Below, one piece after another: positions 22,283-34,998 of a stretch of DNA of 64,000 nt. The stretch's first letter is position 1. Every line of letters starts with the position of its first letter. The translations under genes and the position numbers were made by a program. Source of the DNA: Citrus sinensis (taxonomy: Eukaryota; Streptophyta; Magnoliopsida; Sapindales; Rutaceae); assembly GCF_022201045.2 (NCBI RefSeq), contig NC_068557.1, positions 30,667,501 to 30,731,500 on the forward strand, in the 5' to 3' direction. The notes beneath the pieces were generated by a model that was given only the letters and a program-made list of their open reading frames with translations, did not search any database and was not told where the DNA came from.

Positions 22283-25200
22283 ATGGTGGCTGGTAAGGTG
22301 AGAATGGCAATGGGTTTGCAAAAATCACCTGCAAACCCAAAGCACGAAACCCCACCGCCAGCAAAGCCACCCTCACCTTCACCGAGCTCGGCCAAGGCTT
22401 CTTCTCAAAAGACAGCCTTCTCACGCTCCTTCGGCGTCTACTTCCCACGCTCCTCCGCCCAAGTCCAGCCTCGTCCGGTACCCGATGTTGCCGAGCTCCT
22501 CCGCTTAGTGGAAGAGCTTCGTGAAAGAGAGTCCCTGTTAAAGACTGAACTCGTTGAGCACAAGCTGGTTAAAGCGTCAGCTGCGATTGTTCCAGTTCTT
22601 GAAAGCGAGATCGCTGCCAAAAACACTGAGCTGGAATTATCCTTCAAAAAGATTGAATCTTTGCAATGTGAAAACGAGAGATTGAAGGAAATGCTCGAAC
22701 AAAATAAGAGAGAGAGTGAAAAGAAAATGAAAGAAATGGAGCAAGAGATTGAGGAGTTGAAGAAAGCGGCGTCTGAACGTAGCAAAGTAGCAGAGTTATC
22801 GATCGAAAGTGACGAGCTTTCTTCTTCTCAGAGGTTTCAAGGACTAGTGGAAGTGTCAGTGAAGTCGAATCTGATCAAGAATTTAAAAAGAGCAAAGAGT
22901 TCAGACGGGGTCATTTCTTCATTAAGTTCTGATACTCCTAATCATAATCACAAGCTTGAACGACAAGATTCTAAGAGAGAAGAACCAGAGGGTGAGAGAC
23001 CGAGGCACTCGCGGTGTAACTCAGAAGAACTCGCCTTCTCCTTCTCCTTCGACTCAACTCAGGCTAGTCTCAGATCACGTGTTCCTCGCGTGCCGAATCC
23101 ACCGCCAAAACCATCATCATCCTCTTCACTTCCAGCAGATAACAAACTTTCAGCGGGTAAACAGTTTCCTCCACCGCCTCCGCCTCCTCCTTCAGCGCCA
23201 AAGCCGTTGCCTGCTCCGGCAAAGTCAGCGCCTCCACCGCCTCCGCCCCCTCCGAAGGGACTGAGAGCGGGGCCAGCGAAGGTCAGGAGAATTCCGGAGG
23301 TAGTGGAGTTCTACCATTCTTTAATGCGCAGAGATTCGCGCCGTGATTCCGGTGCCGGTCAGTCGGAAGTTTTGCCGGCGACGTCTAATGCCCGTGACAT
23401 GATAGGCGAGATTGAGAACCGGTCGGCACATTTACTCGCTGTAAGTGTTCGGCTCCCGGTTTGTTGTGTGTTTTTACGGTTTTGCCACCGTGACAAGTGA
23501 CCAGTCTTGAAGGCCTTTTTTGGTCCCCTACTAATTATTTTTGAATTTTATTGTCTTTAGCTAAGATGAGACACAGTCTAGATTCGAAGTTGGCATAAAA
23601 TTAAATGATTTTGAAAGCCGTAAATTTTATGGAATTTAATGGCAATTTTGACCATGTATTTATTTGTGATATGATTTTTTTTTTCCCAAAAAAAATTTTA
23701 CATAGAAAAACAGATGTGGAAACACGGGGAGATTTCATAATTATTTTTTGAATTTTATTGTTTTTAGCTAAGATGAGACGGTCTAGATTCGACGTTGGCA
23801 TAATATTAAATGCGTCAGAAAGTAGTAAATCTTATGTTATTTAATGGCAATTTCGACCATGTAATTATTTGTGATGATTTTTTTCCCTCAAAAACTTTAC
23901 AGATAAAAACAGATGTAGAAACACAGGGAGATTTCATAAGGTATTTGATCAAAGAAGTTGAAAGTGCTGCATTTACTGATATTGAGGATGTTGTGCCATT
24001 TGTGAAATGGTTGGATGACGAGCTCTCTTACTTGGTACATTTCGATTTCCCCACTAAATTTTATTAGGTATTACAAAGTTGTTAAACTTGCTGTTTCATA
24101 AATTCTTACATTGAATCTTGAGTTTCACATGTGTTCTTTTTAGGTGGATGAAAGAGCAGTGCTGAAGCACTTTGATTGGCCAGAGCAGAAGGCAGATGCT
24201 CTGCGAGAGGCAGCATTTGGATATTTTGATCTCAAGAAAGTGGAAACTGAGGCTTCTTCATTTCATGATGATGCTCGCCAGCCATGCGGTCTGGCTTTCA
24301 AGAAAATGCAGGCCCTGCTAGAAAAGTAATTCATTGCATTAATCCTGTTTGTGGAAACCTGTAATTGTATGTGAATTTGTTAAAAGAATACATTTCAGTT
24401 TATGATTTCTTTCCTTATGTTAATGGATGCAACAGGTTGGAGCATGGTGTTTACAATCTCTCACGGATGAGAGAATCTGCCACGAAGAGATATAGGGGTT
24501 TTCAAATTCCCATGGATTGGATGCTTGAAACTGGAATTGTAAGCCAGGTAGTAATTTACTTTGTTATACTAATTCAATTGGAGTTTGGTTAATACAAGAA
24601 AATAGTAAAGAAATTTTTACCCCATGAAATTTATAGCTTGAAACTTTTAATGTGCGTGTAAAACACATACCAAGATAGATTATAATTATGTTTTTCGATT
24701 TAGGTTATTAATTTTACTTTCTTTAGTTGCAAAATATCCTGTTAACATAGCAAACTCCATCAATTTTATTGCAATGAAACTTATAATATTTGTTCACTCA
24801 TTTCTACCACTAGCTGTATTGCAAAACTTTCCATCCACATGGAAATTCTGGCGAAGAAAACTAATGGTGCTGCAACACCTTTTAGGTGGTCCCCTTTAGG
24901 AGTCACCGTTTGCAAATCTTTGGAAGAGCAAGAGATAATTTGTTTTGACATTGTCTTCAATTCCATGTATTATTATTATTATTATACTATTGAGTAGTTG
25001 TATGCAAAATGACAAAAGGAAGGTTAAACATTGTGCCCCTTTTTCCTGCATGCGCACATGTGAACTCCGAGATTTTATAGGTATCTGCTTGTCTGCTTCT
25101 TATTTTAATGCAGGATTATTAATATACCAGGAGGTGTATTAGATTTTCATAGTTGACAGTTAAAAATCCTTGTACATATTATTTTTATGTCAACTGGGAT

Positions 25201-25959
25201 GCTATTTCAATCTTTAATTACTTGAGAAAATTATAAGACCTTGCTGATTGTTAAAGAAATTGCTTAATGAGTGAAATGAGTCTATCAGTGCGTATCTAAT
25301 ATATTAATACTCGGATCATCAAAAACCCAGAGATTTGTTCTAGTCTTCATCGTTTAACCAGACCTATGTGGACTTAAAATATTAAGAGTGATGTGTTTCT
25401 GTGTGACTTGATGACTAGGTTAATGTTACTTGAAGAGTGGATCTGATTTTACGACTTTATGTGGTATCAATTAGAGATTCTCCGTTACAAGCTTTTGCTA
25501 GTCCCTTAACTCTTTGGAGTTGCATGATGACTCCCATTTATTCAATCCTTTTTGTTAATTTAACTTTTTTTGTTCAAATAATAATGAGGTTCACAATTGC
25601 AGATCAAGCTAGCATCAGTTAAATTAGCCATGAAGTATATGAAGAGGGTATCTGCAGAGCTTGAAACAGTTGGGGGTAGCCCTGAAGAAGAGGAGTTGAT
25701 AGTCCAAGGTGTTAGATTTGCATTCCGTGTACATCAGGTAAAGTCTTAAAGAGTCGTATAAAATCAATTCCAACAGTTAGTGGTTTCCCACATTTACTGA
25801 TGAGATGGTCACACTTTTAATTGTTGCCAGTTTGCTGGAGGATTTGATGTTGAAACCATGAGGGCATTTCAAGAGCTGAGAGATAAAGCCAGATCATGTC
25901 ACATACAATGCCAAAACCAGCACCAGCAGAAACTTGTTTGCAGGTCTACAGCCTGCTAA
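22283..25959 (+). CDS. CHUP1-like coiled-coil, proline-rich protein
   Basis: Member of the CHUP1/IPGA1-like family, whose members act at the interface of organelle positioning, actin and microtubules. Exons: 22283-23440, 23903-24034, 24144-24325, 24436-24547, 25603-25737, 25831-25959; 615 residues. A basic, Ser/Pro-rich N-terminus (to about 60) is followed by a coiled coil (about 64-170, Glu/Lys/Leu-rich). Polyproline runs at about 296-325 are profilin-type sites. The conserved C-terminal domain begins at RIPEVVEFYHSLMRRDSR (about 336) and includes DVVPFVKWLDDELSYLVDER, FDWPEQKADALREAAFGY and RESATKRYRGFQIPMDWM. The N-terminal outer-envelope anchor of true CHUP1 is absent, so this is a short CHUP1-like paralogue. 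Confidence 0.93.
23535..23939. repeat. Tandem duplication across intron 1/exon 2 border
   Basis: Two ~205-bp copies (23535-23740 and 23741-23939) share TTGAATTTTATTG, TTAGCTAAGATGAGAC, TTTAATGGCAATTT and ACAGATGT.GAAACAC. The downstream copy contains the true splice acceptor (AG at 23901-23902) and the first 37 bases of exon 2. The upstream copy carries a degenerate version of the same acceptor and exon start inside intron 1. Confidence 0.85.
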
Positions 25960-26861
25960 ATCTGCAGCAAACTCAGCTTCAGTATTGGCCCGTACCCCAG
26001 TTTTTTATGTAAAGATAGAGCACCGTGTTTGTGAATACAGTGCGAGTAGCCCCCTCGCACTCAGATTTATTTATTAGTTAAGTATTATTGAAGTGACCAT
26101 ATATATCAGTAGACAGTACATTCATCCATCCATAACTTAGTTCTACACTTCTACTGGGTGGTCTCTCAATATGGAACCGAGCATTAAAGCTTATAACTGA
26201 ATCCAACTGTTATTTTCTAAGACGCTGCTGGTCTCTCAAATCGGTGATATTGTGCTATAAAAAAGAAATAAAAAACTGGAAATTCAAACAACGTCCAGCT
26301 TACTTTCAAATCAGAGGCAGAAAATTTGCTATTGGGACTTAAAATGAGATTGGATGCACCGAGCATTTTAGCTAGAGGTCTTCTCCACCCGCAAAATATG
26401 AATCAAGGCGAAACTCTGCACGTTCCTCCAGTCCCACACAAGAAATTTTATTGAGTCACGCTCGCGCACGGTTGCATTGCACGAACATTTTACAGCAGAA
26501 ACAAATTGAAAACAAAATAATAGACGAAGTTCCCAAGTCAGCACAAAGTCAATGTAGTATGGGGGAATTGTTTGATATAGAAGGGCATTTTGGTCAGTAT
26601 GTATCAATTTTCGATGTGAAAGATGATACAGCTGGACTTTCTACTACTGTCTTCGGATATCGGTGCAAGGAAATGAGTCGGACTGGGTGTGGGAGCTGGT
26701 CACTAAATTTGCCATCGACTGCTCTTAAATCCAATCATCCAAGTGTTAATATTCTTAAGAGCAATACGTTATATTCACCAGACCGACTTGTTTCTGGATC
26801 ATATCTTCGAGCTTCTCCTAGGTTTTGTGGCCAAATCAAAGCGCCGGCAACAGCAGCAGCC

Positions 26862-28981
26862 ATGGAGGCTGAGCAAAGTGGAGGCACAGCCACCAATAGC
26901 ATCTCAAACCCACCTATGAAACTCTTGTTTGTTGAAATGGGTGTTGGCTACGATCAACATGGGTCTGTATATCCTATACCAATTTTTCCCTTTCCCCATA
27001 TTTGATCGCTACCTTGTGACTTTTTTGGGGTTTAAACATAGATATGCTGATAGTTGTTCAATTGTGATTTATTCAGTTGTTTAATTGTAAATAGACGAGA
27101 ATTTGATAAGTTGGAATTGCATGCAACAGGCAAGATGTTACAGCTGCAGCTATGAGGGCTTGCAGGGATGCCATATCTTCCAATTCCATTCCAGCATTTA
27201 GGAGAGGTGCATCTTTGTTGAGATTTCTAATGATTTTTTTTTTCAATAATGTGTACAAATAAACGCATGCTTTGAGTTTCATTAGATATCTAATATGATA
27301 ATGGAAGAATGTGGTATTTTTGTGCTTTGCTGGAATGGAGAAAGAAAGAATTTTGTCACTGAGTAGTTGAGACAAGGGATCTGCAGCTGTTCTCACTTTG
27401 TTTGATTACTTTTGCTTTCTTTAGTTAGTAGAATTTCACGTCTAGTCCTTAGTTGTTTCCCTAGGAATGGTTCTTCTGCGAGAGCAACAATATTGATCTC
27501 TTGCATTGAAATTTCTGGACTTCTTATTAGCTGTATATTTCCAGAGAAGAAGCTTCTTAATTTTGTGAGTGCAGGTATTCTTTGGATTTTGGTACAACTG
27601 CATTCTGAAGGTCTCAGGCTGTTGTTTCTTTGAATTTAAAAGCCTAAACAATATCCATCCTCAATCCCCAATAAAACAGTTAAATGAGACTGGATAACAA
27701 ACCAAACCTCATATATTCTCTTATTAACTGAGACTATTTCATTGTGTGAACCTTTTTTCATTAGCTATCATGATGTTGAACATCTAAATTTTATGATTCT
27801 TCATACCATCCAAACTTTTGGAAGATTTCTACTTATGTCGGTCTTTCTTAAAGTTTTGTATTTAGTGGTGTTTATAGTATGCATTTAGTGCCTTAATTGT
27901 GATTATTGTTTCATTAGCAATAATTAGCTGATGAGGTTGCAGGGTCAATACCTGGTGTCTCTTTTGAGCAAATGAAACTACTGATCAAGCTGGGGGTTCC
28001 CCACTCTCTTCAGCAGCTGTTGGACATTGAGCGGGTCAAGTCAGTGTTTCCATAGTGAGTATCTGCACATCTAAGAGATGAATGCATAAGTAGTCCTTAT
28101 TGTTTCATGATGTCAACTATAAATTTTCAGTGGTAGAGAATTCTTAACTCTAAATGCCATATCTGGTTGAGAATACAAGCAGGATTTTTTCAGCCTCCAT
28201 CAAGAATGCAAGTTCACGACCCTAATTTTTCTGAAGAATTCCTGACTTGCAGTGTTCTAGGTCAGTTAGAATATGATGAAGCTATTGTCTAATCTAAAAA
28301 GAAGTCCTATAGGTTTAGTAGTAAACACATTAAACTGAAACTGAAGTTAATTGAGTTTGAAGTGGAATGAGCTACAATCTGTATGTAGAAGCTTGAAACA
28401 ACATGCTATGCAAGCTATTCATGGATATCAATTAGACGCAGATCTCAAAATTTTGAACCATTTTCATTTTGAGTAATTTAACCAAAATAGCACCCCAAGA
28501 ATCTTTTCTGCTTATGTTTATGCTACACCACTGCCTTTCCAAGCTATGTTTTTGGTCATTTGTAATGATTTTGAAAGGCACCCAATATTTTTTAGCATTT
28601 AGTTATCGTGTTTCCTTGGCATGGTAAAACTTTCAAATTTGTTATTCATGCCCATACAAGCTGTAGAAATCTTTCACCTCTGTTCTGGATGGTTAATAAT
28701 AGTAGGTTAAACTCTAGATAAATTAGCTTCGAGTTTCTTCTTGGTGCAATTTTGCAAATGTTGTGGTTTTAACTCTTAGATTAGATATGGGCATTACATG
28801 TACGAGTGATTTCACTGTTTGCAAACTTTAATTTTGTCTGTACACTTGCAGCGGCAAAATTTTGGATGTTGAAGTTGTTGATGGAGGCTTGATATGCTCT
28901 AGCGGTGTGCACGTGGAAGAAATGGGAGATAAAAATGATGACTGTTACATAGTAAATGCTGCGGTATATGTGGGCTACTAG
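26862..28981 (+). CDS. Lin0512-family protein, four exons
   Basis: Small conserved protein of the Lin0512 family (named from Listeria lin0512; function unknown). Exons: 26862-26962, 27130-27206, 27943-28054, 28852-28981; 139 residues. It reads through KLLFVEMGVGYDQHGQDVTA, AAMRACRDAISSNSIPAF, GVPHSLQQLLDIERVKSVFP and YGKILDVEVVDGGLICSSG, ending AAVYVGY. This covers the full family length, and intron phases join cleanly. The frame is open upstream of the chosen ATG, with in-frame ATGs at 26559 and 26673 that would add 101 or 63 residues. The extension is Ser/Arg/Thr-rich and could be an organelle-targeting peptide. Confidence 0.88.
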
Positions 28982-29425
28982 TTTTATTGGTTCTTTTACA
29001 TTGTCCTTGAGAATTTACTGTGGTTACAACATGGATGTCCTATCAAAATGAAAATTATCATTTATTGGAAAGGGAAAATAATTGGGAAGATGCTGATTTC
29101 TGATTTCACTGAGTTTCTCCTCAGTTCTTGGTGGACCAGAATGGTTTCGGAACCATCTAGCCCATGTTCTCAAACTAACATAAATCAAGCAGAAGTACTT
29201 CTCTATTGAATAAATGTAAGTTTACAACAATTCTGTTACAATTTCCCCTTCATAGCAGTCTGATGTCAATTACACTTGCAACTGTCAGTCTCATTCTCAT
29301 GTGAAAGCAATTATTGTGGTTTGAAAAATCAATCTCTATACAATTGATTTTAAGCCCCTTATTCTGTCGACAAATATACAAGCAATTGTAAAGAATAGAA
29401 ACTGTCATGTGGTATAGAACCATGA

Positions 29426-29665
29426 CATTGTGAGGGCAGCATACAGGAGCTGGTTCCGGGTATCAGGCAGACCTGGAAGACACCAATGGCTGCAGTCAGT
29501 GCCGGAATGCTCGCTGCTATATGTTGATGGGTGAGCATCTTTTCACATTGTGAGGGCAGCATACAGGAGCTGGTTCCAGGTATCAGGCAGACCTGGAAGA
29601 CACCAATGGCTGCAGTCAGTGCCGGAATGCTTGCCGCTATATGTTGACGGGTGAGCATCTTTTCT
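29426..29665. repeat. 120-bp tandem duplication at the TBL gene 3' end
   Basis: Copies 29426-29545 and 29546-29665 differ at only about five positions. The unit encodes, on the minus strand, the last ~40 codons of the TBL gene, including its catalytic DxxH region. The outer copy (29426-29545) lies after the stop codon, which sits at the copy junction (29543-29545). Confidence 0.95.
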
Positions 29666-31842
29666 CAGTTGTGAAAGCGTCGTTATATCCAGCAAATAAA
29701 CCGGCTTGTTAATAGAACTCAACACTTTGTTCACAACTGAAGCGGCTGGAGGTGCGCCTCCTGGATATGTAGATCCTGATAGTGGTTCCAATTCTCCCAA
29801 GCAGTTCTTTTTCCGCGAATTCCATTCCTTGCCCCTGGTTTCGGTTAAAGAAATGAACCTTTTGAGTAAAGTTTTACGTTTTGATCTAACACTGCAAGAG
29901 CTAGTGCACTTCACTTACGTGTAATGAGTGGGAGAAATGCCCTGGAAAAATACTTTGGTTTTGGAAGGATCGACATTGAGATCAACCCATCTAGCCCATG
30001 TACTCATTCCTTTATAAAATGCCTCTAAACGGTCCATATCTTTAAGCAGTGTTTGCCCATCTTGAATATAATCCCATCTGCGTCTCCTCGCATCACACGA
30101 AATATAGTAAGCCAATACAATAAGATGATGAATGATGGTAGCATGAGAAATGTGAAAAGATCTTACGGTTGTGCTTTTCCAGTGTGGGTCCACCAATGCC
30201 ATGAATTAAAGATCAGAACGTCCATGTCTTTCCAAAATTTGCCAGCTTGGATTGAGTTCAGCGTCAGTACTCGCCCAACTTTTTGTTTAACTATATCAAC
30301 CAAGTATGGCGTCCGATACAAAAGAAAAGTTACTCCATACTCCTGCACAATGGGGAAAAAACAACCACCATTTGATTTTAATTTACGTAATTTGGAATGT
30401 TTGAAAACTGTAGACTCTTTAAACTGCTGGAATCTAGACCTATTTTACAAATGTCCTAGTTTGAAAATTGACAGAAAAATATTCCGCAAGTGCCAACCTA
30501 TATCTGTTCACTGTAATCGCTATTGAATAGTGTGATTAATTAACTACAAACATTTGGGAATCAAATAATTGTTATGGGTATGCCTGAAAAAAAGAAAAGA
30601 AAATACAGATTGGCATGTTCTAATTTCTATGGACACAGCTGTGATATGTGAGTGTGGTTGGTAATGAGCTGTCCTATGATCGATGGGGCGCCTTAAGATC
30701 ATATATCAGCCGCCAACTAATACTGTGCATACATGCAACCTCTAAAGCCCATTGTTTCTTTGCTTTCTCAAAAAAATAGCAATGATAAAAGACAGATTTG
30801 TTTAAAGAGAGGTCACGAGTGGGGTTTGAACAAATTTAGTAAATAAAAAAAAAAAACTGCTGTGGCCTAATCTTTCTGTTATATCAATCTTACATCTGGT
30901 GATTCTATTTTGAATGAAGACAAGGACGCGGCTCGTTTATTATTTTCATGCCATTTTTATTTTTACTGCGTTCACTCCACACGCAGTCTATGTCTATCAC
31001 TATAAATAAATTGGATGCTATGTAACCTAGTTATGGGTCTACAGTTTGCCTCACATGCACTTTATACGCTGTTTAAAATAAAAAAGAAAAAAGAATACTG
31101 CTAGCGGAGGAAGATTCAGTCCTTGCAGGGATAGAGGTCAGAGGAGAGCCACGGCCATATGAATATGAATATAATTGAATTTCATCAGAAGGAAAAATAA
31201 ACTGACCTCAAAAGAAACAGACGACAGTGTTTCCTTCCTCACAAAAGATGTCTTGGCGTTCGGCACCGACGCGTGAATCATACACGACAACGATTCCCAC
31301 ATATTCAAACTCAGTGAGTCCCCCACAAACATTATCCTTTTCCCTCTATATCTCCTCAGAAAATCCCCACCATCAAACCTGCAGCATATATAAACAGCCA
31401 AACTATATATTTAAACCAAAAAAAATCACTTTTTTCACCACAGAAATGAAAAAAAAAAAGTAATATTTGCTTTTGGTTGATGGGTGAGTTTGAAAAAAAA
31501 GAAAAAAAAAAGAAAAAAAGAAAAAAAAAAAAGAAGTGACCTGGGTACGGCACAAGAGGCAGGTTGCCAAGAGTACTTGAGGTACTGCTTATCAGGCCTG
31601 CCATATTTGAGGCAATCAAACTCAGCATCAATGAAAGGGCAAGATGATGAATCGTAGAGTGGGTATGAAGGGTCTATCACCCATCTCCCTTGAAACAAAT
31701 TGCACCCACTCACTTGCTTTCTCCCTCTCAAGCTGGTCACATTATACAAGTGCTGCTCAGCTTCTGCTTCTTTTAGCAACATTGATGACAAAAGCACAAA
31801 TTGGAATAACCAAAAGAGCAAAACGTGGGAACCAAAACCCAT
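29543..31842 (-). CDS. Trichome birefringence-like acyltransferase (TBL37-43 type)
   Basis: Golgi-type polysaccharide O-acetyltransferase family (TBL/DUF231, PC-esterase fold), acting on cell-wall polymers. Exons: 31842-31541, 31378-31207, 30342-30167, 30077-29919, 29834-29543; 366 residues. It has an N-terminal signal or anchor ([16 protein letters not shown]), then the TBL domain ([37 protein letters not shown]). The GDS motif [12 protein letters not shown] is in exon 2, [19 protein letters not shown] in exons 3-4 and the catalytic [15 protein letters not shown] (DxxH) in exon 5. The short N-terminus puts it near the TBL37-43 group. The C-terminus ends AALTM; the stop lies on a tandem-duplication junction. 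Confidence 0.93.
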
Positions 31843-31928
31843 TTTGGATTCTGGGTTAAGACACAATCAAACAGCTAATAAAGCCTGTGAATGAATTAAA
31901 GTTGCCTGGTTTTCTCTGCTTATATAGT

Positions 31929-31973
31929 GCGAGAGAGAGAGAGAGAGAGAGTGCGAGAGAGAGAGAGAGAGAG
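31929..31973. repeat. (GA)n microsatellite upstream of the TBL gene
   Basis: Two AG runs broken by one short interruption, about 90 bases upstream (gene sense) of the TBL start codon, probably in the leader or core promoter. GA/CT repeats are common in plant 5' leaders and bind BPC-type factors; a role here is inference. Confidence 0.8.
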
Positions 31974-34348
31974 GGTTTGGTGAATTGGTGGGTTCACACG
32001 GAGTGATATTACCAGAGGCAAGAGGACACTGATTTTTATTTCTGACAATGAATTGGGGATATCTTGGATGGATTCTTTCTTCTTCCTTCTTGTGCAATGT
32101 GTGATGTTTCGAAATTCTGGCCCGGGGGAATTTGATAATTGTATATACTCTTGGCTTTATGTAATTTATTTATTTTGTCCGACGAGAAAAAAAAAAATCA
32201 AATCTTTGGGTGAGAATGGGGCAAATGCTATGTTACATTTCATGTTGGTCTGAGAATGGGGAGTCTTGTAAAAAGTTCTTTTTACATTCTTCTGTTGGTC
32301 TGCATGTCACGGGACATGTTAATAATCATGCACTCTAGATTAAATTGAACATGCATAAAACTATAATTAATGGAAGATTAGAGAACCTATGTGTAATAAT
32401 TATTTTGATAAAGTAATTAAACATTACACATGCATTATGGACTGGCTTGTCATTATCATATTAATATGTATACCATACCTGCCCGGCGGGAAGCAATTAT
32501 ACCATCTAAACAGCTGTTTATATCGGAAAATGGGAAATTAATGGGAGGAGAATTAATTCTCATCAGACAAACAAGAGGTGGGGAGGGGGAATTAATTAAC
32601 AAGTTTTAATCTTGTAATTATGGAAGATAGTGAAGAGAGAAATGTGCAAATAATGAATATATAACAGATTATATTGCAAGATTCTTGAATATGCTTGTCC
32701 AATTAATTAATATCATTTATTTACAATGAAATGACGCTAATTTTTGGCATGACTTTCGATTACATGGCAATTATGGCCCTCATGACTTGAGACAAGTTGG
32801 ACACGTGAACAGAATCGTTTTCTCTGGACTAGAAATTATTGACATCCAAGTGTGAGTTTGCAAATCAGATAATTCACAATTTAAAAATGATCACAAGCTC
32901 CATAGGGACCGCAGTTAAAGAAAAAATAAATAAAAATTTACAGAATCACAATCTCATAAACATAAGAAATTATTAAGAGATAGCCTTGAGCACGTCATTC
33001 TTTGAAACACGTGCGTACAATGGATCGATAAAAATGTCGTACAATTTAGAAAAATGCGGAAAACCAAAATTTTTGCTGGCCCGGCACAAAGCAATTCCAT
33101 AATTCCAATATATTTCGTGTATTTAATTTGATTTAGGTCAGCTGCCAGACACTTTTTCCACCAGCCGCAGCAGGCCAACCACCACCATTTCGGTTGAGTT
33201 CTGAAATGGCCATGGATCAACACTTTTTTTTTGTTGGGAAAATGCGACTGGGGCGGGGCGCACATGAAATTGTTTCTGTTCGTGAATTTGGTGAAGAGTC
33301 AGTTGATTGAAATCAGTCACTGCCAGCCACAAAAATTACCAAATGCGCCCAACAAATGAGATATTGCATTTTCGTTATCTCGAATCTCGATTGGCTGTGT
33401 GTTTATTTAGGACAAGAATTTGGCATTTATTTTCAACTTATTTTTGACTAATCATCGAATCTTCTTTTGCGGGATTGATTAATTTCTTTCCTAAAATGAA
33501 TGCATATCTTACATCAACCTAAAACATTATTGTATAATTTCAATAATTTGCTCAAACTTGCTACCGATGTCATAAAACCTAGCCAAATAACCTTAAACAT
33601 CCCAAAGTCTTTATCAGAAATAATATAACAAGTAATATGTCATTAATCAAGTGGGTGAATGGATTTACAAGTTGCAAGAAAATTTATTACATTATCTTAT
33701 TGTCTACTTACTAATTAATTAACCTCATTTGCCACATAATTTAAAGAGGAGATTTTGGTACAACATTTTACTTTTTGAAAATTTATGGAGACCGATGCGA
33801 AATTGATGTCTAAACCCTAGGGAGTCCGAGGAAATTTACCATTTCTATAAATAAATCTATATATATGAAACTGTTTATTTGTTGAAAAAGGCGTAATTAA
33901 GCTATGGAATTGATTTATTTTTCTCACAAAGATTGCCATTATATATAATTATATATGCAGAGATGATTTTCGATTTCATAAAATTTACAAATAAAAACTC
34001 TCCTTTAAAATTAAATACAAGGAATTGAAAATTAAGATCACGGAAATGATGACGGCATTTTTGATACATATGATGTGTTGCCAACACCAGGTTCAATATT
34101 GAGTTGTCGGTGGCACTATCTAATTTCTAGAACAAGAAAACAAAAGCACTTTGGCTGCACTGGTGTGGTGGGTCGAAAATGCTGGAAAGCTTCGACGAGA
34201 GTCCTTTACAATAGGCAATGTGGACGTGGGGTTTCGTCTCAATATCAAAAAATCAAACAAAATGATTCGACTGTGGATTTTTCCGCTTGTAATCCTGTAC
34301 CGCAAAACAGCTCAGCTCAGAGTTAAAAGACTTTTATTGTCACAATAA
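31974..34348. other. Intergenic region
   Basis: No supported gene. A minus-strand frame at 33332-33138 reads a short plausible peptide but shows no family, splice pattern or start context. The rest is AT-rich. Confidence 0.4.
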
Positions 34349-34998
34349 TCTATATATATATATAAAGTTGGGACTTGAGGAGGTGATGTGGCATCACCAT
34401 TTCTCATCTTTGTATATTCTCTATTATCTAATAAATAGAGATTTTTTTTTTAAATTTGGTTTTTCATCTTCTTATAATTAATTTGATTGTTATTACACAA
34501 TAACAATTATGTAAAGATTTTAATGAAGCATATTCTTTGTAATGAACATCCAAGGGGGAGTGTTATGAATTTATTAAAATAAATGTAGATGTTCATAACA
34601 TATATCTCTTAGTCTCCCCACTATATCTCATTAGCAACCTTTAGCTTCCCTATAACTCCCACTATCTCACAAGGAATTATGATCCATAATTTTTCATTAA
34701 TTTCATGGAGTGATTATGTAACTATAAAAGGAGAACTCATCTTTTTGTTTTGTACACACACAATTGGAATGAATAAAATCACTCTATAATATATTCTCTC
34801 ATTTTATTCTTTATCTTGCATTACTTCTTTATTTGTATTGCTGACTAATAGTTTTTTTTTTGTTTTTTATAAGGCTGCCTCATCTTTAAAAAAAATCAAT
34901 TCATATTTTTTATCAGTTTCATCAAGTGTAAAATAAGAAAAAAAGATAATACTAAATTCTTTTTTCAAAGCCGCGTGAAGCGCAGTTCTATTTTCTAG
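34349..34998 (+). mobile_element. Probable non-autonomous Helitron, 650 bp
   Basis: Begins TCTATATATATATATAAAG after an A and ends TTCTATTTTCTAG before a T: the 5'-TC and CTRR-3' ends and A|T insertion site of Helitrons. Just before the end lies a decayed hairpin (CGC-GTGAA-GCG in GCCGCGTGAAGCGCAG), as in plant Helitron tails. No Rep/helicase is present. An LTR-element remnant lies inside it. The ends are short signals, so the call stays moderate. Confidence 0.55.
34552..34850 (+). mobile_element. Copia-like LTR remnant (fossil)
   Basis: A purine-rich stretch CCAAGGGGGAG is followed at 34561 by TGTTATGAA, the usual join of polypurine tract and 3' LTR in plant Copia elements. The LTR-like part has a TATA-like ACTATAAAAGGAG and runs to about 34850. 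Only the 3' tail of an element is present; no internal genes. Right boundary approximate. Confidence 0.55.

Noticed and set aside
33138-33332. Minus-strand frame with a protein-like look
   Set aside because: No family, no conserved motif and no splice partner; likely chance.
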